Shown piece after piece: positions 8,568 through 16,773 of a DNA stretch of 64,000 nucleotides; within the stretch, counting starts at the first letter, position 1, and every line of letters begins with the position of its first letter. The notes below the pieces were generated by a model, which did not search any database, was not told the DNA's origin, and saw only the letters and a list, made by a program, of their open reading frames with translations. Origin of the DNA: DAOUAT01 sp964551735 (GTDB taxonomy: Bacteria; Chloroflexota; Anaerolineae; CG2-30-64-16); NCBI GenBank assembly GCA_964551735.1, contig CAZKEF010000003.1, positions 62,001-126,000 on the forward strand, given 5' to 3'. Both the position numbers and the translations under genes were made by a program.

Positions 8568-9668
8568 TCAACCGATCCGCTTGCGGAAGGCCAACAAGCT
8601 GGCAAACAGGCCGCCGGCCGCCAACAGGGCCAAGACCTCTGCATGCAACCGAAGCTCGACCAGGCCTGCACCCTTCAGGAAAATAGCGCGACAGATAGCA
8701 ATAAAATGGGTCGAGGGTAGGGCGTATGAGGTCAACAGTGCCGGCAACGAAGCGGTATACACCGGCTGAACCAACCCCGAAACAAAGAAGCCCGGCACGA
8801 AAAACGCGAATAACACCAGTAGCATGGCTGTTTGCTGACTCCGGACGAACTGCGCGATCAACAAGCTGATACCCATACAGGCCAAATAGAAGTCAACAGC
8901 CAACAGCAGGAATAGGACAAAGCTGCCGCGCAGCGGCACCTCGAACCAAAACACCGCCACTGCCGCGGCCAGCGCTGCACTCACCAGCCCGCTCAAGATG
9001 TAGGCGACCAGCTTGCCGAGCAGGTACTCCGGGCCGCGAATCGGTGAGGCAATGATCGTTTCCAGCGTGCCGACTTCCTTTTCGCGCGTGACCGCCAGGG
9101 TGAGCGCCAGCGCGGGTAGTGTGAGCACAATGGCCAGCAGGCCCGGCACCATGCCCAATAATGATCTAAGCGCCGCGTTATACCAGGCGCGAGTACGAAT
9201 CTCAACAAAGGGGGCTGCGCCGATCAGCCGTGTACCGAAAGCTTTCAGACGCGCGGTTAGGCTTCCCAGCACCTGGCTGGCTGATATCGCGTCAGCACCG
9301 TCAGCCAGAAGTTGAATGGTGGCAGCTGCTTCCGCCTGCTGCGCGACCGCGCGCTCGAAACCGGCAGGTACGATCACGGCAATGTCGAGCCGGCCCGCCA
9401 ACAGCGCTGCCTCGAGCGCGGCGCGGCCGGTCGCGGTCTCAGTCAACTGAAATGCGCTGTCCGCGGTAATGGCAGCCAGAAGACCGCGTGAGGTGGCCGT
9501 GCGATCTTCATCCAGCCAGCCTACACTGACGTGATCCACATCGAAAGCAAAGATATAGGCCAGGATCAGGAGAAGAAACGCCGGGGAAATGGTGACCAGG
9601 AAGAAGATCCGGGCATCACGGGTAATGTGCCGTAGCTCCTTAGTGACAACGGCCCAGAACCGTCGCAT
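8568..9668 (-). CDS. ABC-2 type transporter permease (YbhS-like)
   Basis: Partner permease of the preceding entry, 366 residues. The start at 9668 (MRRFWAVVTKELRHI) is chosen because AGGAG lies 8 nt ahead; an upstream ATG gives a 17-residue extension without a site. The layout matches its neighbour: a membrane anchor at about 20-45, a large extracytoplasmic domain, then membrane segments, with EKEVGTLETIIASP as the conserved cytoplasmic loop. The two permeases are paralogues and would make a heterodimer. Its start lies 68 bp after the Wzz/CpsD stop, so read-through from that gene is possible, hinting at a cell-surface polysaccharide role; this is inference. Confidence 0.88.
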   Translation of the reverse strand: MRRFWAVVTKELRHITRDARIFFLVTISPAFLLLILAYIFAFDVDHVSVGWLDEDRTATSRGLLAAITADSAFQLTETATGRAALEAALLAGRLDIAVIVPAGFERAVAQQAEAAATIQLLADGADAISASQVLGSLTARLKAFGTRLIGAAPFVEIRTRAWYNAALRSLLGMVPGLLAIVLTLPALALTLAVTREKEVGTLETIIASPIRGPEYLLGKLVAYILSGLVSAALAAAVAVFWFEVPLRGSFVLFLLLAVDFYLACMGISLLIAQFVRSQQTAMLLVLFAFFVPGFFVSGLVQPVYTASLPALLTSYALPSTHFIAICRAIFLKGAGLVELRLHAEVLALLAAGGLFASLLAFRKRIG

Positions 9669-9736
9669 GAGAAGGCTCCTGGAAACAGGTTGCCGCGGCT
9701 GAGGGCCGCGGCTCATCATATCAGGTCAACTGTCTC

Positions 9737-11380
9737 CTATACTGCTTTGCGTTGCCACGGCAAGCGTACTTTCCATCCGTCCTCACCTCGTTCAGCATCA
9801 TTGCCGTGTCCGTTACGTGAAGACCGCCTGCGTTGGCCATTCTCATCATCGCTGTAGTAATAGTAGTAGTAGTAATAGCCGCCGCGCCGGGTGTCCAACC
9901 GGTTAAGGGCAACGCCCAACGTGTTTGCACCCGTCTTCTGCAATTCGCCGGATGCGGTGAGCAGGGCCTGCTCACGGGTCCTGCCGGCGTCAGCCACCAG
10001 CAACACGCCATCCACCTGGCGGCCCAACACCACAGCATCGGTGACAGCCAGCACCGGCGGGCTGTCGAAGATCACCAGGTCGGCTACTCCAGAAAGGGCT
10101 TCAACAAGCGTTTTCATACGGTGTGAACCCAACAGCTCCGAAGGATTCGGTGGGATGGGGCCGCTGGTCAACACAAACAGGTTTTCGATCTCCGTGGGCT
10201 GCAAATAGCTGCTCACCATAGATGCATCACCCGTCAACAGCGCGGTAGTCAGGCCGGTATTATTAGGCACACCGAATACTTTATGCTGCACCGGCCGCCG
10301 CAAGTCGGTATCAACGATGATGACTTTCTGACCCGTCTGCGCCATCACCACCGCGAGGTTGGCTGTCGTTGTGCTCTTGCCCTCACCGGGGCTGGAACTG
10401 GTGACCATGAGCGTCTTAACCGGCTTATCAACACTAGAGAACTGGATGTTGGTGCGCAGCGTACGGTAAGCTTCCGACTCCGGGGCTTTAGTGCGCAGCC
10501 AGGCAATCAGCTGGCGGGCGCCGCCGGTGTCCTTCAGCCGGGCGATGGCGCCCAGGGTGGATAAGCCAGAGACACGGCTGATATCGTCGGGGCTTTTGAC
10601 GGTGTCATCCAGGTACTCGATCAAGAACGCCGCGCCCAAGGCCAACATCGCACCGACAACGGCAGCCAACATCGTATTGGTTGCCGTGCGCGGCCGGATC
10701 GGGTTCTGCGGGGTGACAGCAGGTTCCGCCACGACGACATTGTTGATGGCCTGCACCTCGGCGAGGCTGGCCTGCTGATAGCTGTTAACCAAATTGGAAT
10801 AGGTGCTACGATACTGGGCGAGGCTGGTCTCCAGCCGGGTTCGCTGGGCGTCGTCGGTGGCAGCAGTAAGGGCTTCCTGCGTGCGCGCGATGTCTTCCAG
10901 GGTGCTGTCAATCTCCTTCTGGAGGCCAGCTTTGGATTGTGACACGCGGCCGATCTGCATCTCACGATTGCGCTCGATAAACACCTGCGGGAGCGTATTG
11001 GCGATCTCTGCGATCAGCTGCGGATTAGGGCCCTCGACTTTGATCTCAAGAAGCTGGGTGTCGCGCACCGGCGTCACGGTAATGGAGCGCTCTAACCCCT
11101 TAACGTCAATACCCAACCGCTTCGCTGTCTCCTCTAGCACCGGCTGAGTGGTCAGCAAGTTGGCGTAGGTGCGCGCCAGGCGCTCGCTGCTCAGGATATC
11201 CGAGTACACAGCCGAAGCGGTGCTTGCTGTGGCCTGGCTCACCATGAGCGTGGTCGAAGCCTGGTAAATCGGTGTGCTCTGACGACTCACGATATAGGAT
11301 GTTGCACCCGCCAAGAGGGTGCATAACAGGATCAGCCAGAGCCACTTACGCAGAAGCGCCACATACTGACGCAATTCCAT
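9737..11380 (-). CDS. polysaccharide co-polymerase / tyrosine autokinase (Wzz-CpsD fusion)
   Basis: Controls chain length and export of capsule or exopolysaccharide through cycles of autophosphorylation. The start is placed at ATG 11380 (MELRQYVALL), with GGGAG 6 nt upstream; a TTG two codons earlier is less likely. Residues 1 to about 250 form the Wzz domain with two membrane segments (near 15-35 and 240-265). Residues about 300-490 form the P-loop kinase with Walker A SSPGEGKSTTT, Walker A' VDTDLRRP and Walker B VIFDSPP. The tail holds eight consecutive tyrosines just after RLDTRRGG, followed by acidic and basic residues; such clusters are the autophosphorylation sites of BY-kinases. No glycosyltransferase, Wza or phosphatase gene adjoins it. 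Confidence 0.93.
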   Translation of the reverse strand: MELRQYVALLRKWLWLILLCTLLAGATSYIVSRQSTPIYQASTTLMVSQATASTASAVYSDILSSERLARTYANLLTTQPVLEETAKRLGIDVKGLERSITVTPVRDTQLLEIKVEGPNPQLIAEIANTLPQVFIERNREMQIGRVSQSKAGLQKEIDSTLEDIARTQEALTAATDDAQRTRLETSLAQYRSTYSNLVNSYQQASLAEVQAINNVVVAEPAVTPQNPIRPRTATNTMLAAVVGAMLALGAAFLIEYLDDTVKSPDDISRVSGLSTLGAIARLKDTGGARQLIAWLRTKAPESEAYRTLRTNIQFSSVDKPVKTLMVTSSSPGEGKSTTTANLAVVMAQTGQKVIIVDTDLRRPVQHKVFGVPNNTGLTTALLTGDASMVSSYLQPTEIENLFVLTSGPIPPNPSELLGSHRMKTLVEALSGVADLVIFDSPPVLAVTDAVVLGRQVDGVLLVADAGRTREQALLTASGELQKTGANTLGVALNRLDTRRGGYYYYYYYYSDDENGQRRRSSRNGHGNDAERGEDGWKVRLPWQRKAV

Positions 11381-11452
11381 TGACAACTCCCTGACGCCGC
11401 CGGATCTAATCTGAAACGGTCTTCGAGCGACTTAATCCTCATAGAGGAACCA

Positions 11453-11481
11453 ATTCTAGCATAACGCAGCAGATGCGACAA
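11453..11481 (-). promoter_or_regulatory. putative promoter of the Wzz/CpsD gene
   Basis: On the minus strand TTGTCG (11476-11481) and TAGAAT (11453-11458) are spaced by exactly 17 nt, about 70 nt upstream of the start codon. Confidence 0.45.
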
Positions 11482-11499
11482 ACCAGGACAGACGCGCTA

Positions 11500-12330
11500 T
11501 CATGCTGTGAGGTGTGCAACAAAATGCTCCTCAAACAACGCGGCCAGGTGGCGGGTCAGCGGGCCCACCATGCCATAACCCACCGGCCGGCCATCTATGT
11601 GCGTCACAGGCATCACATGGCGGCTGGTGCTGGTTATGAAACACTCGCCCCAGCGCGGCAGATCTGCCAGTGCTAACGGTGCCTCGCGCAGGGGAACGCC
11701 GTGCTGCGCGGCCAGGGCGATAACCCAGTCGCGCGTCACACCCGACAATACTTCATGTGTGGGCGGTGTCAACACCTCCCCCCCGATCACTGCAAAAAGG
11801 TTACTGTTCGATCCCTCCGTAAGCCGGCCGTCGTGATAGAGCAGGCCTTCATGAACACCTGCCGCGCGCGCGCGCCGCTGCGCCAGGAAGCTCGCCAGGG
11901 TGTTGAGCGATTTGGCCTGGGGGAGGTAACGCGCGGCCTCGCAGGTGATGACCGAAACACCGTGGGTGTAGTATTCCCGCGGGTAGATCGCGGCCGCCTG
12001 GGGCCAAATGTAGGCGGTGACCTCATCCCCCTGGTCCGCGCCGACCACAAACAGACGCAGGGTGCAAGTGAGGGCCTGGTTGGCAACCAAAGCATCCCGG
12101 CACCACGCGGCGAAGGTATCCAGGTCGGCCGGCAGCGGCAGCCCGATGATCTGCGCCGAATGGACCAGCCGGCGCAGATGCGCCACCAACTCGAAGGCAA
12201 CGCCGTCAACCACCTGCAATGACTCATATACGCCATAGGCCCCGAACAAGGCCGGGTTAAACACGGATATCCGCGCCTCGGACGGCACAATCAGCGCGCC
12301 GTTGCGCGAAACGTAAAGCGGTAGCGCCAT
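11500..12330 (-). CDS. class IV aminotransferase (BCAT / aminodeoxychorismate lyase-like)
   Basis: A PLP enzyme of fold type IV with 276 residues. The lysine that binds PLP is likely the one in PQAKSLNTLAS (about residue 142), and the cofactor-contacting stretch LTEGSNSNLFAV with its glutamate is at about 172-183. Members transfer amino groups to branched-chain or D-keto acids, or cleave aminodeoxychorismate; the short length and the divergent second half do not allow a choice. GGAG lies 8 nt before the ATG. It is the last gene of a LysM - PfkB - aminotransferase run with gaps of 23 and 28 bp, an unusual combination. Confidence 0.88.
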   Translation of the reverse strand: MALPLYVSRNGALIVPSEARISVFNPALFGAYGVYESLQVVDGVAFELVAHLRRLVHSAQIIGLPLPADLDTFAAWCRDALVANQALTCTLRLFVVGADQGDEVTAYIWPQAAAIYPREYYTHGVSVITCEAARYLPQAKSLNTLASFLAQRRARAAGVHEGLLYHDGRLTEGSNSNLFAVIGGEVLTPPTHEVLSGVTRDWVIALAAQHGVPLREAPLALADLPRWGECFITSTSRHVMPVTHIDGRPVGYGMVGPLTRHLAALFEEHFVAHLTA

Positions 12331-12358
12331 ATCAAGAACTCCAGGTCCGGATATCGGT

Positions 12359-13279
12359 TCAGCGCGGTTGGGCGCGCATCAACGCGAAGATGTCATCCAA
12401 AGCGGGTAACGGATCCCTGGTGCGATCGCGCGCACAGTTCAGCCCCGCGGCCGCGCAGGCGAATTTGACCTTCTGCTCCAGCGGCCAATCCTCCCGGAGC
12501 CACCCGTAGATAATCCCGGCCTTAAACAGATCTCCGGCGCCGCTGGTATCGAGGACGCCGGGGATGTCGTACGGTTCGATACCGAAGGGCGAGCCATCAG
12601 CGCGCACAACGAGCACAGGGCGTGGCCCATCGGTGATGATCACCGCGCCTGCGCCTTGCGCCTGCAACTCCAACGCGTGATCATAGTCGAAAACCCCCGG
12701 ATAGTTGCTCTTCAGCCAGACGTTGGAAACGACCACCACATCGCTGAGCCGCGCCAGCGGGTACTGCAGCCAGATCGCATCGGCCGTGATCACAGCCCGA
12801 TCCAGATCGCGCGCGACCTGAGCAGCGCGATCACGTTCCTCCTGACCATAGGCGTCCACACTGAGCACGCGCGCCTGCCGCATCATGACCGACGTCAGCT
12901 CGACTTTAGGGGTCTGATCGTACCAGTAAGCGATCCGGCTGCGCTCGCCATCAGGTGTAACCAGAATGCGCGAAAACGGCGTGACCACGTTCGGGTGCTG
13001 GACGATGTAGCGCGTATCCACCAGTGGATAGTCGGCCAACCTGGCTAGGATGAATTCGCCCTTGCGGTCGGTGCCGATGAGATTACCCACGACTAACACG
13101 CGCAAGCCCCACTTAGCCAACGCGACGGCGACGGTCAATGCCTCGCCGCCGATCTCGTCGTACTCCATGTAGGCCTGTACATCACGCCGTGGGGTGGGCA
13201 GGTGAGACAAACGCGTGACATTCTCCACGCTGATGGTGCCATAGCACAACACATCAAAAAGCTCAGAACCGTCTGACAT
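12359..13279 (-). CDS. PfkB-family carbohydrate kinase
   Basis: An ATP-dependent sugar kinase of the ribokinase fold, 306 residues. The N-terminal substrate region has GGEALTVAVALAKWG with the NxAxxLAxLG-like pattern, and the C-terminal signature DTSGAGDLFKAG carries the catalytic aspartate and anion hole. AGGAG precedes the ATG by 5 nt. The phosphorylated sugar or nucleoside cannot be named. It sits between a LysM protein and an aminotransferase in what looks like one transcript. Confidence 0.9.
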   Translation of the reverse strand: MSDGSELFDVLCYGTISVENVTRLSHLPTPRRDVQAYMEYDEIGGEALTVAVALAKWGLRVLVVGNLIGTDRKGEFILARLADYPLVDTRYIVQHPNVVTPFSRILVTPDGERSRIAYWYDQTPKVELTSVMMRQARVLSVDAYGQEERDRAAQVARDLDRAVITADAIWLQYPLARLSDVVVVSNVWLKSNYPGVFDYDHALELQAQGAGAVIITDGPRPVLVVRADGSPFGIEPYDIPGVLDTSGAGDLFKAGIIYGWLREDWPLEQKVKFACAAAGLNCARDRTRDPLPALDDIFALMRAQPR

Positions 13280-13302
13280 TGCGACTCCTGAGTACCGCGC
13301 AA

Positions 13303-14355
13303 TTAGCGATAGTCAATGAGATCATGCCGAACGTAAAGCATGCCCGTCCAGTGTGCTTGGCCAGCAACGTCACTGATCATCAGAAACGCGTCATCGTTCC
13401 GTTCGGACCCCCAGCCGGGGCTGAAAACCACGTGGATCACTTCCGGCGGGAATGTAGCCCGGTCCCCCAGCATCTGCCGCGCGTTGATACTGAAGTCCAG
13501 GTAAGGGCTGCTCGGCTCAAGGTAGTCTGTCCTGAGCAGCTCAATCGCTTCTGCGGCCGTCAAAAAGGCCCACTCCGACGCGTAGAACCCAAACTGGAAC
13601 TCAGGGCCCATCAATGCCGCCAGGGCTGCGTAGTCCTTGGCGTTGACAGCCCGCTCCAGGCGCTCCAACAGCGGGTCCAACTCCAGCCCTTGGAGCGCCA
13701 CCGTCACCGAACTGAGATGCTCGATGGCGCCGTCGCGCGGGCTCTCGGTGTAGACCTGGATGCGGCCCGGTTGGCTATTAGCCGGTACGGCAAACGGCAC
13801 GGTGACGCTAAACGGGCCGCGCTGTCCGTACTCACCTACAATGATCCCGGGCGCCAGGCCAATCGGCGCACCCCCGGCATCCAGCACAGCAACGACCACA
13901 GTCTGCTCAAAGGGCGACGAAGCAAACCCGGACACGAGGACGGGGCTGGTCACGGTAATCCTGCGGCCGGGCACGGTGATGACGATCTCTTCGCAGGGGC
14001 AGGGCACCGTCGGAGCTGGCGTGGGCTCGGCGGTTGACTCCGGCGTAGGGCTGGCCGGGGCACGGGCTGGAAGCCGAAGCACCTGGCCTGCGTAGATCCG
14101 ATCAGGGTTCCGGATAGCGTTACAAGCAACCAGATCCCACAGATTGACGCCGTAACGCGCAGCGATGCGCCTGAGCGTCTCACCCCATTGCACGACGTGC
14201 CTATCGTCGCCGCAGGTGTAGCCGGGAGCCGGGGTGGCCCAACCACCTCCGTAAACAGACGCGTCGGCGACCTGGCCCCGGGCAAGGGTCAGGCCAAGCA
14301 CGGCCAAGAGGACCAGCGCTACCGAAGGAAACAGCCAGAAGATACGCTTATTCAT
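13303..14355 (-). CDS. secreted or membrane-anchored LysM protein with spore-germination-type Ig domain
   Basis: The start at 14355 (MNKRIFWLFPSVALVLL) is set by a strong GAGGAGGAGG site; 350 residues. An N-terminal hydrophobic segment is followed by a LysM domain (about 45-95, HVVQWGETLRRIAARYGVN), which binds glycan chains of the wall. Then come a Pro/Thr-rich linker, a Gmad2-like immunoglobulin domain (about 125-220, RRITVTSPVLVSGFASSPFE) and an NTF2-like C-terminal region (about 225-350, a repeated unit with EFQFGFYASEW). It is probably exported and cell-wall associated. It heads the operon with the PfkB kinase and the aminotransferase. The function is unknown; the domain reading is reasonably secure for LysM and less so for the rest. 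Confidence 0.8.
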   Translation of the reverse strand: MNKRIFWLFPSVALVLLAVLGLTLARGQVADASVYGGGWATPAPGYTCGDDRHVVQWGETLRRIAARYGVNLWDLVACNAIRNPDRIYAGQVLRLPARAPASPTPESTAEPTPAPTVPCPCEEIVITVPGRRITVTSPVLVSGFASSPFEQTVVVAVLDAGGAPIGLAPGIIVGEYGQRGPFSVTVPFAVPANSQPGRIQVYTESPRDGAIEHLSSVTVALQGLELDPLLERLERAVNAKDYAALAALMGPEFQFGFYASEWAFLTAAEAIELLRTDYLEPSSPYLDFSINARQMLGDRATFPPEVIHVVFSPGWGSERNDDAFLMISDVAGQAHWTGMLYVRHDLIDYR

Positions 14356-14370
14356 GTCCTCCTCCTCCAG

Positions 14371-14402
14371 AAAACAATGACGCAAGGGATGCCCTTGCGT
14401 CA
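14371..14402 (-). terminator. rho-independent terminator of the carboxylesterase gene
   Basis: A perfect 11-bp inverted repeat (14378-14388 with 14392-14402) around a 3-nt loop is followed on the minus strand by TTGTTTT. It lies 18 bp beyond the esterase stop and isolates that gene from the LysM operon. Confidence 0.85.
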
Positions 14403-14420
14403 CGTGTGCAAGCAAACGGC

Positions 14421-15179
14421 CTAGCCGCCATGGGCACGGATGAACGACTCAGTCTTCTCGGCGACCTGCAGCCACTGACTGTCAACCGTGATGCAGTGGC
14501 CCGACTCACTAAGTGTCACCAGTTCTTTATCATGCGACCCTGCCCGTTGATAGGTGCGGCTGGCGCTGAGCGGATGAATGGCCTGATCGCCCGGGCTGTG
14601 GATGATCAGCAACGGGCAGGTAACTCGGGCAAGGCGCCGGCGCACGTGCAATTGCAGCCGCAACAATTGGGCGGCCGCGGGCACAGGGTCAACATCATAG
14701 CACCAAAGCTGTGAATCGGCCTTGGGATCAACCAGGTCGCTGTCAGGAGACTTGGGACGCACGGAGATGAAGTGTCTCGCCACGGGGGTCAGGTAAATCA
14801 GCCGACCGCGCACCCACACAGCCGGCGAGTAAACGATGGCGCCCGGGAGATCGGGATGCTGCTGCGCCAGGTAAAGCGTGAGCAGCGAACCCATGGACAG
14901 CCCGGCAACGAAGACGCGCCGGCAGCGCGCCCGCAGGTCGGCCAGGGCGCTCTCAACATGGCCGGTCCAATCGGTCCAGCGGCAGCGATTCATGGCCTCA
15001 GGGGTCGTGCCGTGACCGGGTAGGAGCGGGCCCGCCACTGTCATCCCTCGCGCATGAAGATAGTCACCGACCCAGCGCATTTCGGTGGGCGAGCCGGTGT
15101 AGCCGTGGATCAGGAGGACGCCGGTGTCACCGCCTGGTAGGTAAAAGGGTGATGGATCGAGATGGGCATGTTGCGTCAC
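14421..15179 (-). CDS. alpha/beta-hydrolase, carboxylesterase / monoacylglycerol-lipase type
   Basis: Hydrolyses short- or medium-chain esters. The start is GTG at 15179 behind GGGAGGAG; 252 residues, matching the Est30-like thermophile esterases. The oxyanion motif is LLIHGYTGSP (residues 21-30), the nucleophile is S95 in GLSMG, and the acid and base appear in IHSPGDQAIHP and SESGHCITVD. No signal peptide is seen, so it should be cytoplasmic. It forms a single-gene transcript closed by a strong hairpin. The natural substrate is not evident. Confidence 0.9.
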   Translation of the reverse strand: MTQHAHLDPSPFYLPGGDTGVLLIHGYTGSPTEMRWVGDYLHARGMTVAGPLLPGHGTTPEAMNRCRWTDWTGHVESALADLRARCRRVFVAGLSMGSLLTLYLAQQHPDLPGAIVYSPAVWVRGRLIYLTPVARHFISVRPKSPDSDLVDPKADSQLWCYDVDPVPAAAQLLRLQLHVRRRLARVTCPLLIIHSPGDQAIHPLSASRTYQRAGSHDKELVTLSESGHCITVDSQWLQVAEKTESFIRAHGG

Positions 15180-15277
15180 GGAGTTTCTCCTCCCATATCA
15201 ACAGCATTGTACCACATCTCACGGTGTTTGGTGAAACGTCAAAATTGGGGCCGGGTAGAGGCAACGAGGCCGGACGA

Positions 15278-15694
15278 TTATCCAGGCAATTGCGTGAACT
15301 CGACGAGGTGGCCGTCAGGATCATAGCAGTACGTCTGCACGATGCCACCGAAGCGCGTTACAGGGCCGAAAGCAACGGCGATCCGGTGCGTCGCCAGCCG
15401 TTGGAGCAGCGCCTGAGTATCGTTGATGACCAGCGAAAAGTGGCGGGACGATCCCAGGTCAATGCCCGGCTGCCCGGAAACGGCATAGGAAAGGTCGCCG
15501 GGCGCATGGGTGGCGTAGGCCTCGACGATGAGGTGGATCTCGGCGCCACGGCTGCGCAGCCACGCGCCCCGTACCTGCAAATCCGCCGGCCGCGGCAGGT
15601 CTTCCATGCCGAGCACTTCGCAATAGAAACGTTTGGCGGCTATCAGGTCTTTCACTACCATGTTGACATGATTCAAATCGCGGATCTCAAACAT
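15278..15694 (-). CDS. VOC (glyoxalase/bleomycin-resistance fold) protein
   Basis: A 138-residue metal-binding VOC-fold protein. The start at 15694 (MFEIRDLNHVNMVVKDL) is fixed by AGGAG 9 nt upstream. The typical betaalphabetabetabeta pattern is visible: LNHVNMVVKDLIAAKRFYCEVLGM, then GAEIHLIVEA, then HFSLVINDTQALLQRL, and a final YCYDPDGHLVEFTQ whose glutamate is the usual metal ligand. Members act as lactoylglutathione lyases, dioxygenases or epimerases; lacking further hallmarks it remains unassigned. It follows the SMP-30 gene by 23 bp and so likely belongs to the catabolic island. Confidence 0.87.
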   Translation of the reverse strand: MFEIRDLNHVNMVVKDLIAAKRFYCEVLGMEDLPRPADLQVRGAWLRSRGAEIHLIVEAYATHAPGDLSYAVSGQPGIDLGSSRHFSLVINDTQALLQRLATHRIAVAFGPVTRFGGIVQTYCYDPDGHLVEFTQLPG

Positions 15695-15717
15695 CGATAC
15701 GGCTCCTGGTATCGAGG

Positions 15718-16773
15718 TCAGGGTGTCGCCAGCCGGCCGACCATCTGCACCCGCACCCGCCACAGCATCGTCGAGGCGCAGATGAACAGGTCGCGCAGGT
15801 CGGCGCCGCCCCAGCAGAAGTTGGCGGCCTGCTCCGGCATGCGGATCACACCCAGGCAGACCGCGTGCGGATCGAAGACGTGGATGCCGCCCGGCCCGGC
15901 GCAGTAGAGGTTGCCGGCCGCGTCCAGCTTCATGCCATCGGGCACGCCCGGCCCCGTGCCCCGCACCTCAGCCCAGACCTCGCCGCCCCGCAGCCTGCCA
16001 TCGGGCAGCACATCGAAGACGCGGATGTGCCCGCGCGGGGAGTCGTTGACGAAGAGCCGCTGCTCGTCCAGCGAGAAGCAGAGGCCGTTGGGCTGGTCGA
16101 AGTCGTCGGCAACGGGGGCCAGCGCGCCGCTGGCCGGATCCAGCCGGAACACGGCCTGGAAAGCCAGTTGTTGAGGCCGCGGCACGCCGTAACCCGCATT
16201 CCGCCGGCCGAAGTTGGGGTCGGTGAAGTAGATCGCGCCGCCGCGTTTGACCACGATGTCGTTGGGGCTGTTAAGCTCCTGGCCGGCGTAGTGCGAGGTC
16301 AGCACGGTCACGCGGCCGTCAAGCTCCCGGCGCACCACCCGGCTCGTCGCGTGCTCGCAAGTGAGGAGCCGGCCCTGGCGATCCTGCGTGTTGCCGTTGG
16401 CCTTGTGGCTGGGCCGGCGAAAGATCGTTGCGCCGACGATGCTTTCTTGGGAATCTGGAATCGAGGCTTCAGCCGGTTGCGTGGTCAACGCGGGAAACCG
16501 GCTAACACCTGCACTTGCGCCGGAGCGCAGCGCAGGTGCAAGTGAGTCTCGATTCCGGGTAGATGACCCCTCACCCATCCACAGGTGCATGGTGTCGCCC
16601 GGAATGTCACTGAATACCAACGCGCGCATATCTGGCAGCCAGACCGGGCCCTCAAGGAAGTGAAAGCCGGTCGCCAATGGCTCCATTTGCGCATCGGGGG
16701 CAATGATCTCGGTCAGGCGCGGGGCGCGCACCTCCAGGTCAACGGGCTGCGGCTGCATATTCATCTCACCCAT
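15718..16773 (-). CDS. SMP-30/gluconolactonase family lactonase with an in-frame repeat insertion
   Basis: A calcium-dependent six-bladed propeller that opens sugar lactones. The frame has 351 residues, longer than the usual 290-310. Conserved segments include FLEGPVWLP (the metal-ligand glutamate), ELNSPNDIVVKRGGAIYFTD and DQPNGLCFSLDEQRLFVND. The excess is residues about 73-107, where the coding strand runs straight through a palindromic repeat (family A) without a frame change. The insert falls in the loop before ATIFRRPSHKANGNT, so a folded propeller is still possible. The start overlaps the aldolase stop by 8 bp. In this island it would open the lactone made by a sugar dehydrogenase. Confidence 0.9.
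   Translation of the reverse strand: MGEMNMQPQPVDLEVRAPRLTEIIAPDAQMEPLATGFHFLEGPVWLPDMRALVFSDIPGDTMHLWMGEGSSTRNRDSLAPALRSGASAGVSRFPALTTQPAEASIPDSQESIVGATIFRRPSHKANGNTQDRQGRLLTCEHATSRVVRRELDGRVTVLTSHYAGQELNSPNDIVVKRGGAIYFTDPNFGRRNAGYGVPRPQQLAFQAVFRLDPASGALAPVADDFDQPNGLCFSLDEQRLFVNDSPRGHIRVFDVLPDGRLRGGEVWAEVRGTGPGVPDGMKLDAAGNLYCAGPGGIHVFDPHAVCLGVIRMPEQAANFCWGGADLRDLFICASTMLWRVRVQMVGRLATP
16455..16558. repeat. repeat family A, long form, inside the SMP-30 gene
   Basis: The ends TGGAATCGAGGCTTCAGCCG and CTCGATTCC are inverted. The middle holds a second palindrome (ACCTGCACTTGCGCC with its partner GGTGCAAGTG) that also occurs at 28268-28332. It is entirely within the coding sequence and contributes about 35 codons. 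Confidence 0.85.

Noticed and set aside
8564..8671. N-terminal extension of the second ABC-2 permease.
   Set aside because: It overlaps the preceding permease gene, is Cys/Trp-rich nonsense and has no ribosome binding site; the GTG at 8563 fits the family start.
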